Positions 1 to 8,784 of a stretch of DNA of 64,000 nt are shown piece by piece (within the stretch, counting starts at the first letter, position 1; each line of letters starts with the position of its first letter). This DNA comes from Candidatus Leptovillus affinis (GTDB lineage: Bacteria > Chloroflexota > Anaerolineae > Promineifilales > Promineifilaceae), in NCBI GenBank assembly GCA_016705235.1, contig JADIYP010000002.1, positions 372,001 to 436,000 on the forward strand. Reading direction: 5' to 3'. The notes beneath the pieces are model-generated. The model saw only the letters and a list, made by a program, of their open reading frames with translations. It was not told the origin of the DNA and ran no database searches. Both the position numbers and the translations under genes were made by a program.

Positions 1-74
1 GCGGCGAGAACGGCCGTCATCCCCACCAATCCTATGCCAATCCTTACCGCAGCAATTCGTTTAGAAAGTTTCAT
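1..74 (-). CDS. partial secreted or membrane protein, N-terminus only
   Basis: An ATG on the minus strand (complement of 72-74) is preceded by an AAGGA ribosome binding site and opens a frame that runs off the left edge of the window. Only about 24 residues are visible. They start MKLSKR and continue into a hydrophobic stretch (IGIGLVGMTAVLAA), which is the pattern of a signal peptide or first membrane segment. Nothing more can be said about its function. The tandem hairpin array at 97-436 lies just upstream of this start. Confidence 0.6.
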   Translation of the reverse strand, partial: MKLSKRIAAVRIGIGLVGMTAVLA

Positions 75-96
75 GGTTTTTTCCTTTTAACTATAC

Positions 97-436
97 AGAC
101 CCCAAGGGTTTGCTTCTGAGATTTTGGATTATCTGGGTGTTAAACCCTTGGGGTCTTGCCAGAGAGACCCCAAGGGTTTACTTCTGAGATTTTGGATTAT
201 CTGGGTGTTAAACCCTTGGGGTCTTGCCAGAGAGACCCCAAGGGTTTGCTTCTGAGATTTTGGATTATCTGGGTGTTAAACCCTTGGGGTCTTGCCAGAG
301 AGACCCCAAGGGTTTGTTCCTGAGATTTTGGATTATCTGGGTGTTAAACCCTTGGGGTCTTGCCAGAGAGACCCCAAGGGTTTGTTCCTGAGATTTTGGA
401 TTATCTGGGTGTTAAACCCTTGGGGTCTTGCCAGAG
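97..436. repeat. five tandem 68-bp units, each a hairpin
   Basis: Five head-to-tail copies start at 97, 165, 233, 301 and 369. They differ by only a few bases (GCTTC versus GTTCC or ACTTC after the left arm). Each unit has perfect 15-bp inverted arms, AGACCCCAAGGGTTT and AAACCCTTGGGGTCT, around a 30-bp spacer containing GATTATCTGGGTG. Each can therefore form a strong hairpin. The array sits between the end of the GDSL esterase gene and the start of the leftmost gene. A single copy of the same 60-bp hairpin occurs at 19764-19823. Terminator or REP-like function is inferred. Confidence 0.95.
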
Positions 437-459
437 AAACCTGAACAATGACCAAACCC

Positions 460-1224
460 TCAGGATTCCCGCGCCAGGACATCCCGCAGCGCATCGTTGA
501 GCCGGCGGTAGCCCGCCGCGTTCAGATGGAGATAATCCTGGGCATATGCGTCGGCCAATTCGCCGTTGTCGTTTACCAGCAGCGCGTAAGCGTCTAACAC
601 CAGGATTCTGTCCGTGGCCTGAGCGCGAATGTCCTGGTTGACGGCCGTAACGGCCGTCAACACTTCCTCCGACCAAAACATCCGCTCCTGCCAGGGCGGG
701 GTTTGCACCGGAAAAATCGTCGTCAGCACCACGATGGCCCCGCCAGCCGCGGCCTGCTCGACGATATGGCGAATGTTTGCGGCGGTGGTGGCCGTGGCGG
801 CGGTAACGGCCGTCGAATCATCACCCAATGCCGGAATCACCCGCAAATCGTTAATCCCCACCTGCACAACGACCACGTCGGGGCGCAGCGGCGCTGTATC
901 TAGCGCATATCGCAAAGCCGCTTGCGCCGACGTTTGCCCATTCACGCCCCGATTAACAAACGCAGCGTGGTCAGCCGCGGGCGACGGCCAGGCCGCCGCC
1001 CGTGAATCGCCGAAAAATATCACGAGTTTGCCGTCTCTGGCCTCCGTTTCGGCCGTTGGCTCCGGCGCAAATTGGTTCAGCCCCAACGGATCTAAGGTGA
1101 CGCGGCTCAGTTCGCGGTACGCATGGCGATACCGCTTGACGAGGAAGTAATTGAAACCCAGGGAAATAACAAGCAGGGCAATGAGTCCTGCCACAGGCAA
1201 AATCGTGCGGTACCATAAATTCAT
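460..1224 (-). CDS. membrane-anchored SGNH/GDSL-family hydrolase
   Basis: A 254-residue protein with one N-terminal membrane segment (about residues 8-28) followed by an extracytoplasmic SGNH hydrolase domain. The family blocks are visible in order: GDSR with the nucleophile Ser near residue 74, the block II glycine in NRGVNGQT, the block III asparagine in VGINDLR, and the DxxH motif as DYLHLN near the C-terminus. These proteins cleave ester bonds in lipids, carbohydrates or peptidoglycan decorations; the substrate here is unknown. The ribosome site before the ATG is weak. It may be co-transcribed with the membrane protein upstream (1300-1884). Confidence 0.85.
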   Translation of the reverse strand: MNLWYRTILPVAGLIALLVISLGFNYFLVKRYRHAYRELSRVTLDPLGLNQFAPEPTAETEARDGKLVIFFGDSRAAAWPSPAADHAAFVNRGVNGQTSAQAALRYALDTAPLRPDVVVVQVGINDLRVIPALGDDSTAVTAATATTAANIRHIVEQAAAGGAIVVLTTIFPVQTPPWQERMFWSEEVLTAVTAVNQDIRAQATDRILVLDAYALLVNDNGELADAYAQDYLHLNAAGYRRLNDALRDVLARES

Positions 1225-1247
1225 AGACGACTCGTAACGATATACAG

Positions 1248-1308
1248 AGACCCTAAGGGATTGAACGAACGTAACGCTGCATTTCTCGAGACTAAACGCT
1301 TAGGGTCT
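1248..1308. repeat. AGACCC-type hairpin repeat, diverged copy
   Basis: Inverted arms AGACCCTAAGGGATT and AAACGCTTAGGGTCT are separated by about 30 bases. This is a decayed relative of the 68-bp hairpin at 97-436. It lies between the membrane protein gene and the GDSL esterase gene and overlaps the last codons of the former. It could act as an intercistronic terminator or attenuator; that role is inferred. Confidence 0.7.
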
Positions 1309-1884
1309 TGAACGGAGGCGTAAATTGAGTATTGCCGCGACGGCGATGAGCGAAATGCCAATGAGTTCCAGCAGCCAGTTGATGCGCAGTCCGCCGGTAA
1401 AGCGCGAAAGCTCGGGCAGGGAAATGCCGTAAAATGTGGCGATGCGCACGGCAACAAACCGGAATATCGCCGCCATGCCTAACAGCAAAAAGAGGTAATT
1501 GCGCCAATATCGCCGGACGTGCCAGGCAATAACCACCACGACCACAAAACCAAAGAGGGCAAACGCCGCTAAAAAGAGTACCTGCGCCCGCTGTCCGTAT
1601 TCATACAAACCTAGTTCCCAGGCGAACCGTTTAATGGTCGCCGTGAAGGAGGTTTGCAGGTCCAGTTCCTTGTTGATGCCCAGAAAAAACAGCAGAAAAG
1701 ACAGCCCGCCCCAGATGAGCATGTGGGGTCGTGGATCGCCGTTGGTGAAGATGCGTTTGACCGAGAGGGCGCAAACCAGGCACAACACGGCCGTTCCCAA
1801 ATACACCAGCGTCGTCAGCCAGCCCAAAAAAGTCGGGTCGCCGCCCGGCAGCGGCGCGGAAAATAGAGGCGACATTACAGCCAC
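1300..1884 (-). CDS. polytopic membrane protein of unknown function
   Basis: A 194-residue protein with about five hydrophobic segments (roughly residues 20-40, 56-70, 102-122, 130-148 and 168-190) and short polar loops. It has no motif I recognise. The reading frame opens at GTG (1884), with GAGG eight bases before it; an ATG at 1875 is an alternative start. The end overlaps the hairpin repeat at 1248-1308. It is followed on the same strand by the GDSL esterase, so the pair may form a small operon acting at the envelope. Confidence 0.65.
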   Translation of the reverse strand: MAVMSPLFSAPLPGGDPTFLGWLTTLVYLGTAVLCLVCALSVKRIFTNGDPRPHMLIWGGLSFLLFFLGINKELDLQTSFTATIKRFAWELGLYEYGQRAQVLFLAAFALFGFVVVVVIAWHVRRYWRNYLFLLLGMAAIFRFVAVRIATFYGISLPELSRFTGGLRINWLLELIGISLIAVAAILNLRLRSRP

Positions 1885-2045
1885 AGGGTGCGCCTCGTCA
1901 TCAAAACAGGGGAACCTTGCCGATCACACAGGGGGGAGAAGTATGCCATGCGCCCATCCATACCGCGCTCATGATAGAGGGCGGCCTTGCAAATGTCAAT
2001 CGGTTCTCAGGTTCGGGTAATGGGCGATGGGGCGATGGGGCGGTT

Positions 2046-2834
2046 TTAGGGAGCGGAAACGGCCGTTTCCCCCGCCAACATGCGCTCGATAAAATCCAGC
2101 GTCAGCGCGGCCACAGCCTCCCACTCCACGTCAATCGCCACCACATGCGACGAATCGGCCATCCACACCAGTTCTTTCACCGCCGACGTGACGCCATCGA
2201 GAATAATCTGCCCGGCGGCCGGATCAATCGTCGTGTCGTGGCGGCCTTGCACCACCAGCACCGGTTGGGCAATGCGCCCCAACTGCCCGCGCACCTCGCG
2301 CCCCAGCCGCAGCAGTTCCATCGCCCCGCGCAGCGGATTAACCGGATACCCCTGCCAGCGGTCGCTGCCATCCAACGACTCTTTGGGCACAAATTCAATA
2401 AACGGCGCGGCCGCGTACAGGCGCATCACGTCTTTGGTGGAGGCGGCCAGTTTGATGGCCGGCGCATAGGTCAGCACGCCGGCAATTTCCGGGTAACGCG
2501 CCGCCAGATGCAAGGCAATCACCGCCCCGGTGGACTCCCCGCCAACGAATACCTGGTCGCAAATGGTGAGCAAATGGTGGTAGTCGGCTTCGGCGGCCTG
2601 CACCCAATCGAGCCATTTCACCTGGTTCAAATCTTCGGGTTTGGTGCCGTGCCCTGGCAGCAGCGGCCCGGCGACGGTGTACCCGTGGGCGTGCAGGTAT
2701 TCGGCTAACGGCCGTACTTCCGCCGTCGTTGCCGTCAGGCCATGCAGCAGCAGCACGCCCACCGGCCCGGCCTCCCAAAAAAACGAATCGCCTGCCAGAT
2801 GCGGGTTGTGTAAGGCATTGTTTTCCGTGTTCAT
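2046..2834 (-). CDS. alpha/beta-hydrolase, carboxylesterase/lipase type
   Basis: A 262-residue soluble alpha/beta-hydrolase. Visible features are the oxyanion-hole motif LLLHGLTATTAEVRP (about residue 29), the nucleophile elbow GESTG (Ser near residue 100), the acid in GRHDTTIDP and the catalytic His in DSSHVVAID. The layout and length match the Est30-like monoacylglycerol lipase/carboxylesterase group, which hydrolyses short- to medium-chain esters. The start has an AAGGA site (AAGGAAAAAAGAC then ATG). The natural substrate cannot be told from sequence. Confidence 0.85.
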   Translation of the reverse strand: MNTENNALHNPHLAGDSFFWEAGPVGVLLLHGLTATTAEVRPLAEYLHAHGYTVAGPLLPGHGTKPEDLNQVKWLDWVQAAEADYHHLLTICDQVFVGGESTGAVIALHLAARYPEIAGVLTYAPAIKLAASTKDVMRLYAAAPFIEFVPKESLDGSDRWQGYPVNPLRGAMELLRLGREVRGQLGRIAQPVLVVQGRHDTTIDPAAGQIILDGVTSAVKELVWMADSSHVVAIDVEWEAVAALTLDFIERMLAGETAVSAP

Positions 2835-2880
2835 GTCTTTTTTCCTTGGTTGTTGGCGGTTGCGATTGGACCCATCTCGC

Positions 2881-3745
2881 CTATGCGCCGCGCAAAATGG
2901 GGCGCGTCAGGCATGTGGCCCCGCCTTCGGCCTTTAAAGATATTTCATTGCCCACATAGGTCAGGACGGTGCAGCCGGCCGCTTCCAACCGCTGTTGGGT
3001 CACCGGATTGCCGGCCAGCATGAGGCACAATCCCGGCCTGATGGCCAGCACATTCGGCCCCATGGTCATAAATTCGGCGTCGGGCACGGCCACAAAACGA
3101 ATGCCCCGCGCTTGCAGCATCTGCCAGAACGGAACCGGCATGAGCGGCGGGTAGACCACCGCCAGATCATCGTCCACCATGCTGATGAAGGACATGAGAT
3201 GCAGGCACGCATCCGGCCCGGTGTAGTACGGCAGCTGCACCGGCACGATGTCTACGGCTGGCAGGGCTTCCTGAAGCTGCCGCAGCCCGGCAGCGTTGGT
3301 GCGAAAGCCCTGCCCAACGGCCAGCGTGCGCTCATCGACCCAGAGTAAATCGCCGCCTTCGGCCAAAGCGTCGTCGTGCAGCCGGTAATGGATGGGCACG
3401 CCCATCGCCGCGAGCTGTTGGGCCAGGGCTTCTTCCTCGCCGCGCCGCAGCGGCTTGCCCATGCGCAAGCATGATCGCGCCCTGGTTGCTTACCAGCACC
3501 GGGTCGTGGACAAAGATGGCGTCGGCGTGGTCGGGCAAGGGGGCGGCGTGGTAGATAACTTCGCAGCCGGCGTCGCGCAGGCGGCGGGTAAAGTCGTCGT
3601 GCTCTTGTTGGGCGGCGGGCAGGAACGGCCGTGCCGCATAATGCCATGTCTCCGGGTCGGCCGCGCCAAAAGCTGCGTCTGGCCGCCGTACCACAACGAT
3701 TTGCAAGTCTGCAACCATGCTTTGGCTGCCGTATTGTTTATTCAT
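2881..3745 (-). pseudogene. DDAH/arginine-deiminase-like amidinohydrolase, frameshifted
   Basis: Two frames together make one protein of about 285 residues. The first (start 3745, GGAG site) reads through MNKQYGSQ, WHYAARPF and the conserved HADAIFVHDPVLV to GAIML. The second continues with RMGKPLRRGEE, EGGDLLWVDERTLAVG, HLMSFISMVDDDLAVVYP and ends near GATCLTRPILRGA. This is the dimethylargininase family pattern, with catalytic Asp/Glu, His (HLMS) and the C-terminal Cys. The frames join if one base is removed around 3468-3472. Either the gene is newly inactivated or the sequence has an indel error; the otherwise intact catalytic residues leave both open. Confidence 0.75.
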
Positions 3746-3818
3746 AAAGGCTGCTCCAATGCCTGCTGTCTGGTATGTATGGGCTGCTTCGCGTTTGTTT
3801 AGGGCTGCTTCGGGATGG

Positions 3819-5021
3819 TTACAAACGGCCGTTCATGCTGCCCGCGTAACCTGTCAATTCAATGTAACCTTGCGCCGTCAACGGCCGTCCGGCCAGCGTC
3901 CCGCTGAATTCTACCGCCCCTTCCCAATACGTGGTAGACACGTTGAGTTCCTGATTGGGCATGAGCGGGCGGCCTTCCAGGTCTAGATCGAGTTTGGGGA
4001 TGCGGATGCGCCAGCCCGCCGGATATTCGCCGCCGCTGGCGGGGCTGGTCCAGGTATCCAGCACGGTAATGTCAAAATCGGCCAGTTCCAGGTGGGTGAT
4101 TGCGCCGTCTGGGGCGATGTAGCTGCCGCTGGAAAATGGTTCTAAACGGCCGTCGGCGTTGCGAATCTGGAAAATCATCAGCCCGCCGCCGTTGTCCAAT
4201 TGCAGCGAGAACCAGTCCCAGCCCACCGCGTTCGCGCCGAGGGCGCTGGTGGAATATTCGTGATCTTTCCAGCTCAGGCCGGTCACGTCGATGGTTTCAT
4301 CGCCCACGCGCACCGTTCCGGCCGTCTCTTGCCGGATGATGGAGTAGTAATAGGAGGCGTTGCCCGGCTCGTCGCCTTTGGGGCTGAGGCCGCCATTGCC
4401 ATGCAGCACCGGCGGCATGGTTTGGGTGAGGGTAAGGTCCAGGGCTGCGTCACGGCCGTCGGCCTGCAAGCGGACCACGCCGGGCGCGGTTTCCGTGATG
4501 GACCAATCCTCCAGCCAGACGCGGTAGGGTTCGGCCTGCGCCCCGGCCAAACCGGCCGCGCCACGGCTGAAGCGTTCGTGGGGGTAAAAATCACCATTGG
4601 CGATATCGGAGAGGGTGAAGTGGGCGAGGTAGACCTGGTTGGTGCGCCAATCGGAGTGGGGAGTGGGGAGTGCGGAGTGCGGCGTAGTGGGGGTGAGGGC
4701 GCGGCGGAAGATGGTGAGTTGGTAGCCGAAGAGACGGCCGTTTTCCCCTTCCAGGTTGCCGGTGTAGTACCACCATTCGGTCTGGTAGTCGGGGTGTGGG
4801 CCGAGGTCGCGGGGGAATTGGATGGCGTTGGGTTCGGTGGCGCGGGCGAAGCCGGCCGTATCGGTCTGGCTGAGGAGGGGCAGGAGGGCGGCCTGGGCGG
4901 TGATGGGGGGAGACGGCCGTTGCCATAAAAACAGCCCGCCCACCAGCAAGGCCAGGAAGATAAATACCAACATTATGCGTCGAGAATTTCCGTTTTGAGC
5001 CATCATGTGTGTCATCTTCAT
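3819..5021 (-). CDS. lipocalin-like AttH/CrtC-family secreted protein
   Basis: A protein of about 400 residues with an N-terminal membrane anchor (LVFIFLALLVGGLFLW), then the family hallmarks FPRDLGPHPDYQTEWWYYTGNL, VYLAHFTLSD, a WKDHEYSTS motif and GWDWFSLQLDNG. These are typical of the carotenoid 1,2-hydratase/AttH lipocalin-like fold, often annotated as secreted hydrolase. It follows the FtsX-like permease and the ATPase on the same strand, an order matching Att-type operons in which the exporter is paired with an AttH protein. Start choice is uncertain: 5021 precedes the repeat array, and 5003 is possible. A short in-frame low-complexity insert (TPHSALPTPHS) lies near residue 115-130. Confidence 0.8.
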   Translation of the reverse strand: MKMTHMMAQNGNSRRIMLVFIFLALLVGGLFLWQRPSPPITAQAALLPLLSQTDTAGFARATEPNAIQFPRDLGPHPDYQTEWWYYTGNLEGENGRLFGYQLTIFRRALTPTTPHSALPTPHSDWRTNQVYLAHFTLSDIANGDFYPHERFSRGAAGLAGAQAEPYRVWLEDWSITETAPGVVRLQADGRDAALDLTLTQTMPPVLHGNGGLSPKGDEPGNASYYYSIIRQETAGTVRVGDETIDVTGLSWKDHEYSTSALGANAVGWDWFSLQLDNGGGLMIFQIRNADGRLEPFSSGSYIAPDGAITHLELADFDITVLDTWTSPASGGEYPAGWRIRIPKLDLDLEGRPLMPNQELNVSTTYWEGAVEFSGTLAGRPLTAQGYIELTGYAGSMNGRL

Positions 5022-5024
5022 CTT

Positions 5025-5214
5025 AAACCCTAAGGGTTTGGTAGCAAGCGATTGTGCGCAGGTTAAACCCTTAGGGTTTGTCATCATGCGATTGTGCGTA
5101 GCGCGAGTAAAACCCTAAGGGTTTGGTAGCAAGCGATTGTGTGTAGCGCAGGTTAAACCCTTAGGGTTTGTCATCATGCGATTGTGCGTAACGCGGGTAA
5201 AACCCTAAGGGTTT
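5025..5214. repeat. five-arm AAACCCTWAGGGTTT array
   Basis: Five copies of a 15-bp near-palindrome lie at 5025, 5065, 5110, 5155 and 5200. They alternate between AAACCCTAAGGGTTT and AAACCCTTAGGGTTT and are spaced 40-45 bases apart. The spacers are also repeated (GCGATTGTGYGYA words), giving a 90-bp higher-order unit. The array fills the gap between the permease stop and the AttH-like gene start. It belongs to the same family as the AGACCC hairpins elsewhere in the window. Confidence 0.9.
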
Positions 5215-5216
5215 TT

Positions 5217-7844
5217 TTACTCTTCGCGCACGGCCGTGGCCACCACCATGCCACTCAATCGCAGCGAGGGGTAAATGGCCGCCAGCAGCGCGGCGACAAT
5301 CGCCACCACAAATCCTTGCAAAAAATAGGCCGGTTCCAACTGCATTTGCAGCGTCCAGCCAAAGGACCGCACGTTGATCACGTAAATTAAAATCCAGGCC
5401 AGCACGTAACCAACCGGCACGGCCAACAGCCCGGCGACGCCGCCCATCAGCCCCGTTTCCAGGAAGGTCAGGCCCCAAAGCTGGCGCGTGGTCATGCCGG
5501 TGGCGCGCAGCACGCCCAGCTCGCGGCTGCGCTCCAACTGCAAGCTCATCAGCGCGCTCAGCACGCCAATGAAGGCCACCACAATGGCCAGCAGCCGCAG
5601 CGCTGCGGTGATGGCAAACGTGCGGTCGAAAATCTCCAGCGACCCGGCGCGTAACGCCCGGTTGGATTGGATGAGCACATCCTGACGGCCGGACACGGCC
5701 GTTTCCATCTGCGCCACCACGCCATCCACATCTACCCCCGGCTGCAAAAAGAGACCCATGCTGCTCACACTGTCATCCTGCCACAACTCGCGGTACAACG
5801 CCTGCCCGATCATCACCGTGCCCTGGTCGCTGGAATAATCGTAAAACACAGCCAGCACCGGCAACGCCCGGCGGCCAACGGCCGTTTCCAGCACCACATC
5901 CGGCGGCGGCGTGGGCAAGTTCTCCTTCAACATCAGCGCCTCGGACACCATCACCCCGTCGCCGGCCAGCAAGCGCGGCCACAAGGTCGCCTCGTCGCCC
6001 GCCACCCAGGCATACGGCCGGTTGCCATTGGAAACATCGCCATCGACGGCCACCACTTCCAAAACGCGGCCCCATTCCGGCGCGCTCACCTCGATGTGTC
6101 GCGCCGTCACGGCGTGGTCCACCCCCGGCCATTGGCGCAGTTCGTCGATCACGGCCGTTGGCAGCGCGCCAATCACCCGATTGGCCGTCAGCGACGGCGG
6201 CGAGACGTACACATCGGCCTGCAAGGTCTGGTTGAGCCACTGCTCGACCGTCGCCCGAAACGAACCAATCATAATGGACACGCCCACGACAACGGAGACG
6301 GCCGTCATCAACGCCGCCACCGCCACCGAAGTCCGGCTGAGCGAGCGCACGATGTCACGCGGGGCCATGCGCCCCAGCACGCCAGCGAGCCGCCGGGTGA
6401 TGGGCGTGATGGCGCGCATCAGCAGCACCGTGAGGGGCGGCGTGAGCAGCGCCGCGCCAATCAGCACGGCGAACAGGCCGCCAAAGGTGGTGACGAGATT
6501 GCCGCGCAGCCACAACAGCAGCCCGCCAACGGCCGTCAGCAGCGCCCAGGCCAGGGCCAGCCAGGGCAGCAGTTGGCGCGTGCGGCTTTCCAGATTGGAG
6601 CGTTTGAGCGAGGCGTTGGGCGCGGTGCGCATCGCTTCCCAGGCGGGCAGCAAGGCGGCAAACAGCGCCGCCGCCAGCCCCACAACCAACCCTTTCAGCA
6701 GGGTAAACGGCGGCACGGTCACGCCGCGCACATTCACCACAAAATAAAAATCGTTGATGGTTTGGGTGATCAGCCCGACGATGCCGCGCCCCAGAACCAC
6801 GCCCAAAACCAGTCCCAACAGCGAGCCGATGAGCGCCAGCACGGCCGTTTCCAGCAAAATCAGGGTGAACAACTGCCCGCTGGTAACACCCAAACAGCGC
6901 AAAATGCCGAATAACGGCCGTCGCTGCACCACGCTAAACGTCACCGTGTTGTAAATCAGGAACATGCCCACCACCAACGCCAGCAAACTCAGCGCCGACA
7001 GGTTCAGCTCGAAGGCGGCGGTCATTTGCTGGATGGCGTTGGCCTGCGAAGCGGCCGTTTCCAGGCGCAAACCGGGGGGGAGAACGGCCGTTAACGCAGC
7101 CAGGGCAGCTTCATCGTCGGCAATCAGATCAATGCGGCTGAGACGGCCGTGCATGTCCAAAATCTCTTGCGCCGAGGCGATGTCGGTGAAAATAATGCCG
7201 CTTAGCGCGCGGCGGCTGATGTCGTCTGCCGGCTGGAGCAGCCCCACAATCTCGGCCGGGATCAATTGGCCGGAACGGTTCAGGGTGATGGCATCGCCAA
7301 GAGCCAGCCCGGCCTCGTCGGCCACTGCCTGCGCCAAAATGACGCTGTTGGGCACGGTCAGAAAAGCGGCCAAGCCGTCCAACCCGCTCCCCTCTGCGGC
7401 TCCGCGGCTCTGCGTGGAAAAGTAGTCCCGAAATGGCGGCTCGGCAAACGGATCAATGCCCACCAGCCGCATGACCTGGTCGTTCAGTTCCGGCACGGTG
7501 AGGTAATCTTCCACTATCGGCGCAGAGAAAATGGTCAATTGACAATTGACCATTGGCGATTGACAATTTCCTCCGCTCTTGAGTCGAGCATAGATCTCAT
7601 CATTGAATCCGGTTGGCCCGCCGACGATGCGGTGGGTGGTTTTGCCGGCAATGGCGTCGGTGGAGAGCTGAAAGGCGCGTTGGGCGCTGCCGTTGGCCAG
7701 GTCGATGCTGACCATCATGGCCACGCCAATGGCTACGCCGATGATGAGCAGGATGTATTGTAACGGCCGTCGCTTTAACCGCCGCCAGCCGAGCCGGAAG
7801 AGGGGGAGATTGGAGATTGGGGGTTGGAGGTTGGGGGTGGTCAT
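5217..7844 (-). CDS. FtsX/MacB-type ABC transporter permease, duplicated
   Basis: An 875-residue membrane protein with two FtsX-like permease units. Each has an N-terminal membrane helix, a periplasmic region and a three-helix FtsX block (about residues 280-400 and 750-870, ending LAAIYPSLRLSGMV). Such proteins work with a LolD/MacB-type ATPase in mechanotransmission or export of lipids, lipoproteins or peptides. The ATPase gene lies 43 bases upstream. The start region encodes LQPPISNLP from a GGAGATTGG-type repeat and lacks a clear ribosome site. A short repeat-derived insert (NCQSPMVNCQLTI, 7530-7570) sits in the first periplasmic domain. Confidence 0.9.
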   Translation of the reverse strand: MTTPNLQPPISNLPLFRLGWRRLKRRPLQYILLIIGVAIGVAMMVSIDLANGSAQRAFQLSTDAIAGKTTHRIVGGPTGFNDEIYARLKSGGNCQSPMVNCQLTIFSAPIVEDYLTVPELNDQVMRLVGIDPFAEPPFRDYFSTQSRGAAEGSGLDGLAAFLTVPNSVILAQAVADEAGLALGDAITLNRSGQLIPAEIVGLLQPADDISRRALSGIIFTDIASAQEILDMHGRLSRIDLIADDEAALAALTAVLPPGLRLETAASQANAIQQMTAAFELNLSALSLLALVVGMFLIYNTVTFSVVQRRPLFGILRCLGVTSGQLFTLILLETAVLALIGSLLGLVLGVVLGRGIVGLITQTINDFYFVVNVRGVTVPPFTLLKGLVVGLAAALFAALLPAWEAMRTAPNASLKRSNLESRTRQLLPWLALAWALLTAVGGLLLWLRGNLVTTFGGLFAVLIGAALLTPPLTVLLMRAITPITRRLAGVLGRMAPRDIVRSLSRTSVAVAALMTAVSVVVGVSIMIGSFRATVEQWLNQTLQADVYVSPPSLTANRVIGALPTAVIDELRQWPGVDHAVTARHIEVSAPEWGRVLEVVAVDGDVSNGNRPYAWVAGDEATLWPRLLAGDGVMVSEALMLKENLPTPPPDVVLETAVGRRALPVLAVFYDYSSDQGTVMIGQALYRELWQDDSVSSMGLFLQPGVDVDGVVAQMETAVSGRQDVLIQSNRALRAGSLEIFDRTFAITAALRLLAIVVAFIGVLSALMSLQLERSRELGVLRATGMTTRQLWGLTFLETGLMGGVAGLLAVPVGYVLAWILIYVINVRSFGWTLQMQLEPAYFLQGFVVAIVAALLAAIYPSLRLSGMVVATAVREE

Positions 7845-7887
7845 GGGAGTTGGTTGGTTTGTTAGTTTGGGTTGGTTGGTTGGTGAA

Positions 7888-8586
7888 CTAACCGGCTAAC
7901 ATACTATCTACCCTTTTTTCGACCAGACGGCCGTTATGCACTTCTATCACCCGGTCGGCAAATGGCACAATGTCCGGGGAATGGGTCGCCATGATCAATG
8001 TTTTGCCCGCGCCGCGCGTCAGGTCGATGAGCAAATTCAGGACACGTTCGCCGGTTTCTTCGTCCAGGTTGCCGGTCGGTTCGTCGGCTAAAACCAGCAT
8101 GGGGTCGTGGGCTAGAGCGCGGGCGATAGCCACGCGCTGCTGCTCGCCGCCGGACAATTTGTCGGGAAACGTATCGCAGCGATCAGCCAGACCGATTTGG
8201 TCCAGCAGGTGCATGGCGTGGGGGCGCACGGCCGTTTCCTTCTTCCCGGCCAATTCCTGCGGCAGGGTGATGTTTTCCAGCACCGTCAGAGTCGGAATGA
8301 GGTTGAAAAATTGGAACACAAACCCGATGTGGTCGCGGCGAAACAAGGTGCGCTCCCGTTCCGTCAGCCGGGTAATGGCTACTTCATTGAGCCAGATGTC
8401 GCCGCCGTCCGGTTTTTCGATGCCGCTCATCAAATTCAGCAGGGTCGATTTGCCGCTGCCAGAACGCCCCAACAAGGCGACAAACTCACCTTCGGCAAAC
8501 TCGGCCTGAACGTTATCCAGCACCAGGCGATTTTGTCTACCTTCTGAAAAGAATTTACTTATTTGTTCAATCCGTACCATGCTCAT
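7888..8586 (-). CDS. LolD/MacB-family ABC transporter ATPase
   Basis: A 232-residue ATPase with all family motifs: Walker A GRSGSGKST (about residue 40), Q-loop FQFFNLIPTLTVLENI, signature LSGGEQQR, Walker B LVLADEPTGNLD and H-loop ATHS. The FNLIPTLT and EPTGNLD strings are typical of the LolD/MacB/FtsE group, which powers FtsX-type permeases. It is the first gene of the three-gene minus-strand export operon. A second ATG at 8580 is an alternative start. Upstream DNA (8587-8700) is AT-rich and divergent to the DinB-like gene, so promoters for both probably lie there. Confidence 0.93.
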   Translation of the reverse strand: MSMVRIEQISKFFSEGRQNRLVLDNVQAEFAEGEFVALLGRSGSGKSTLLNLMSGIEKPDGGDIWLNEVAITRLTERERTLFRRDHIGFVFQFFNLIPTLTVLENITLPQELAGKKETAVRPHAMHLLDQIGLADRCDTFPDKLSGGEQQRVAIARALAHDPMLVLADEPTGNLDEETGERVLNLLIDLTRGAGKTLIMATHSPDIVPFADRVIEVHNGRLVEKRVDSMLAG

Positions 8587-8784
8587 GACGCTTGCTGCCT
8601 TTGCCGATTGTTATGTTTTTCACACAGTGTCTAACTGTAACATGTTGCGGAAGCTAAATCAATCATAAATCATGAATATATCTTAACAAAAGTTGTACAA
8701 CTGGTTTGCGACAATGCCGATACCGCCCCCGCCCCATCCACGTTATAATTCCAACAGGCTTTTCACGAAATGATGGAGCGAACC

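Noticed and set aside
97..436. possible CRISPR array
   Set aside because: The 68-bp units are contiguous and nearly identical along their full length, so there are no unique spacers, and no cas genes are nearby.
1917..2708. long plus-strand frame opposite the alpha/beta-hydrolase
   Set aside because: It is antisense to a gene with a complete catalytic triad, and its translation is rich in His, Arg and Gln with no domain. The same reasoning excludes other long antisense frames, such as those at 5667-6914 and 10942-11796.
5025..5214. telomere-like AAACCCT repeats
   Set aside because: The words occur as alternating palindromes with long spacers inside an operon, not as a uniform tandem run at a replicon end.
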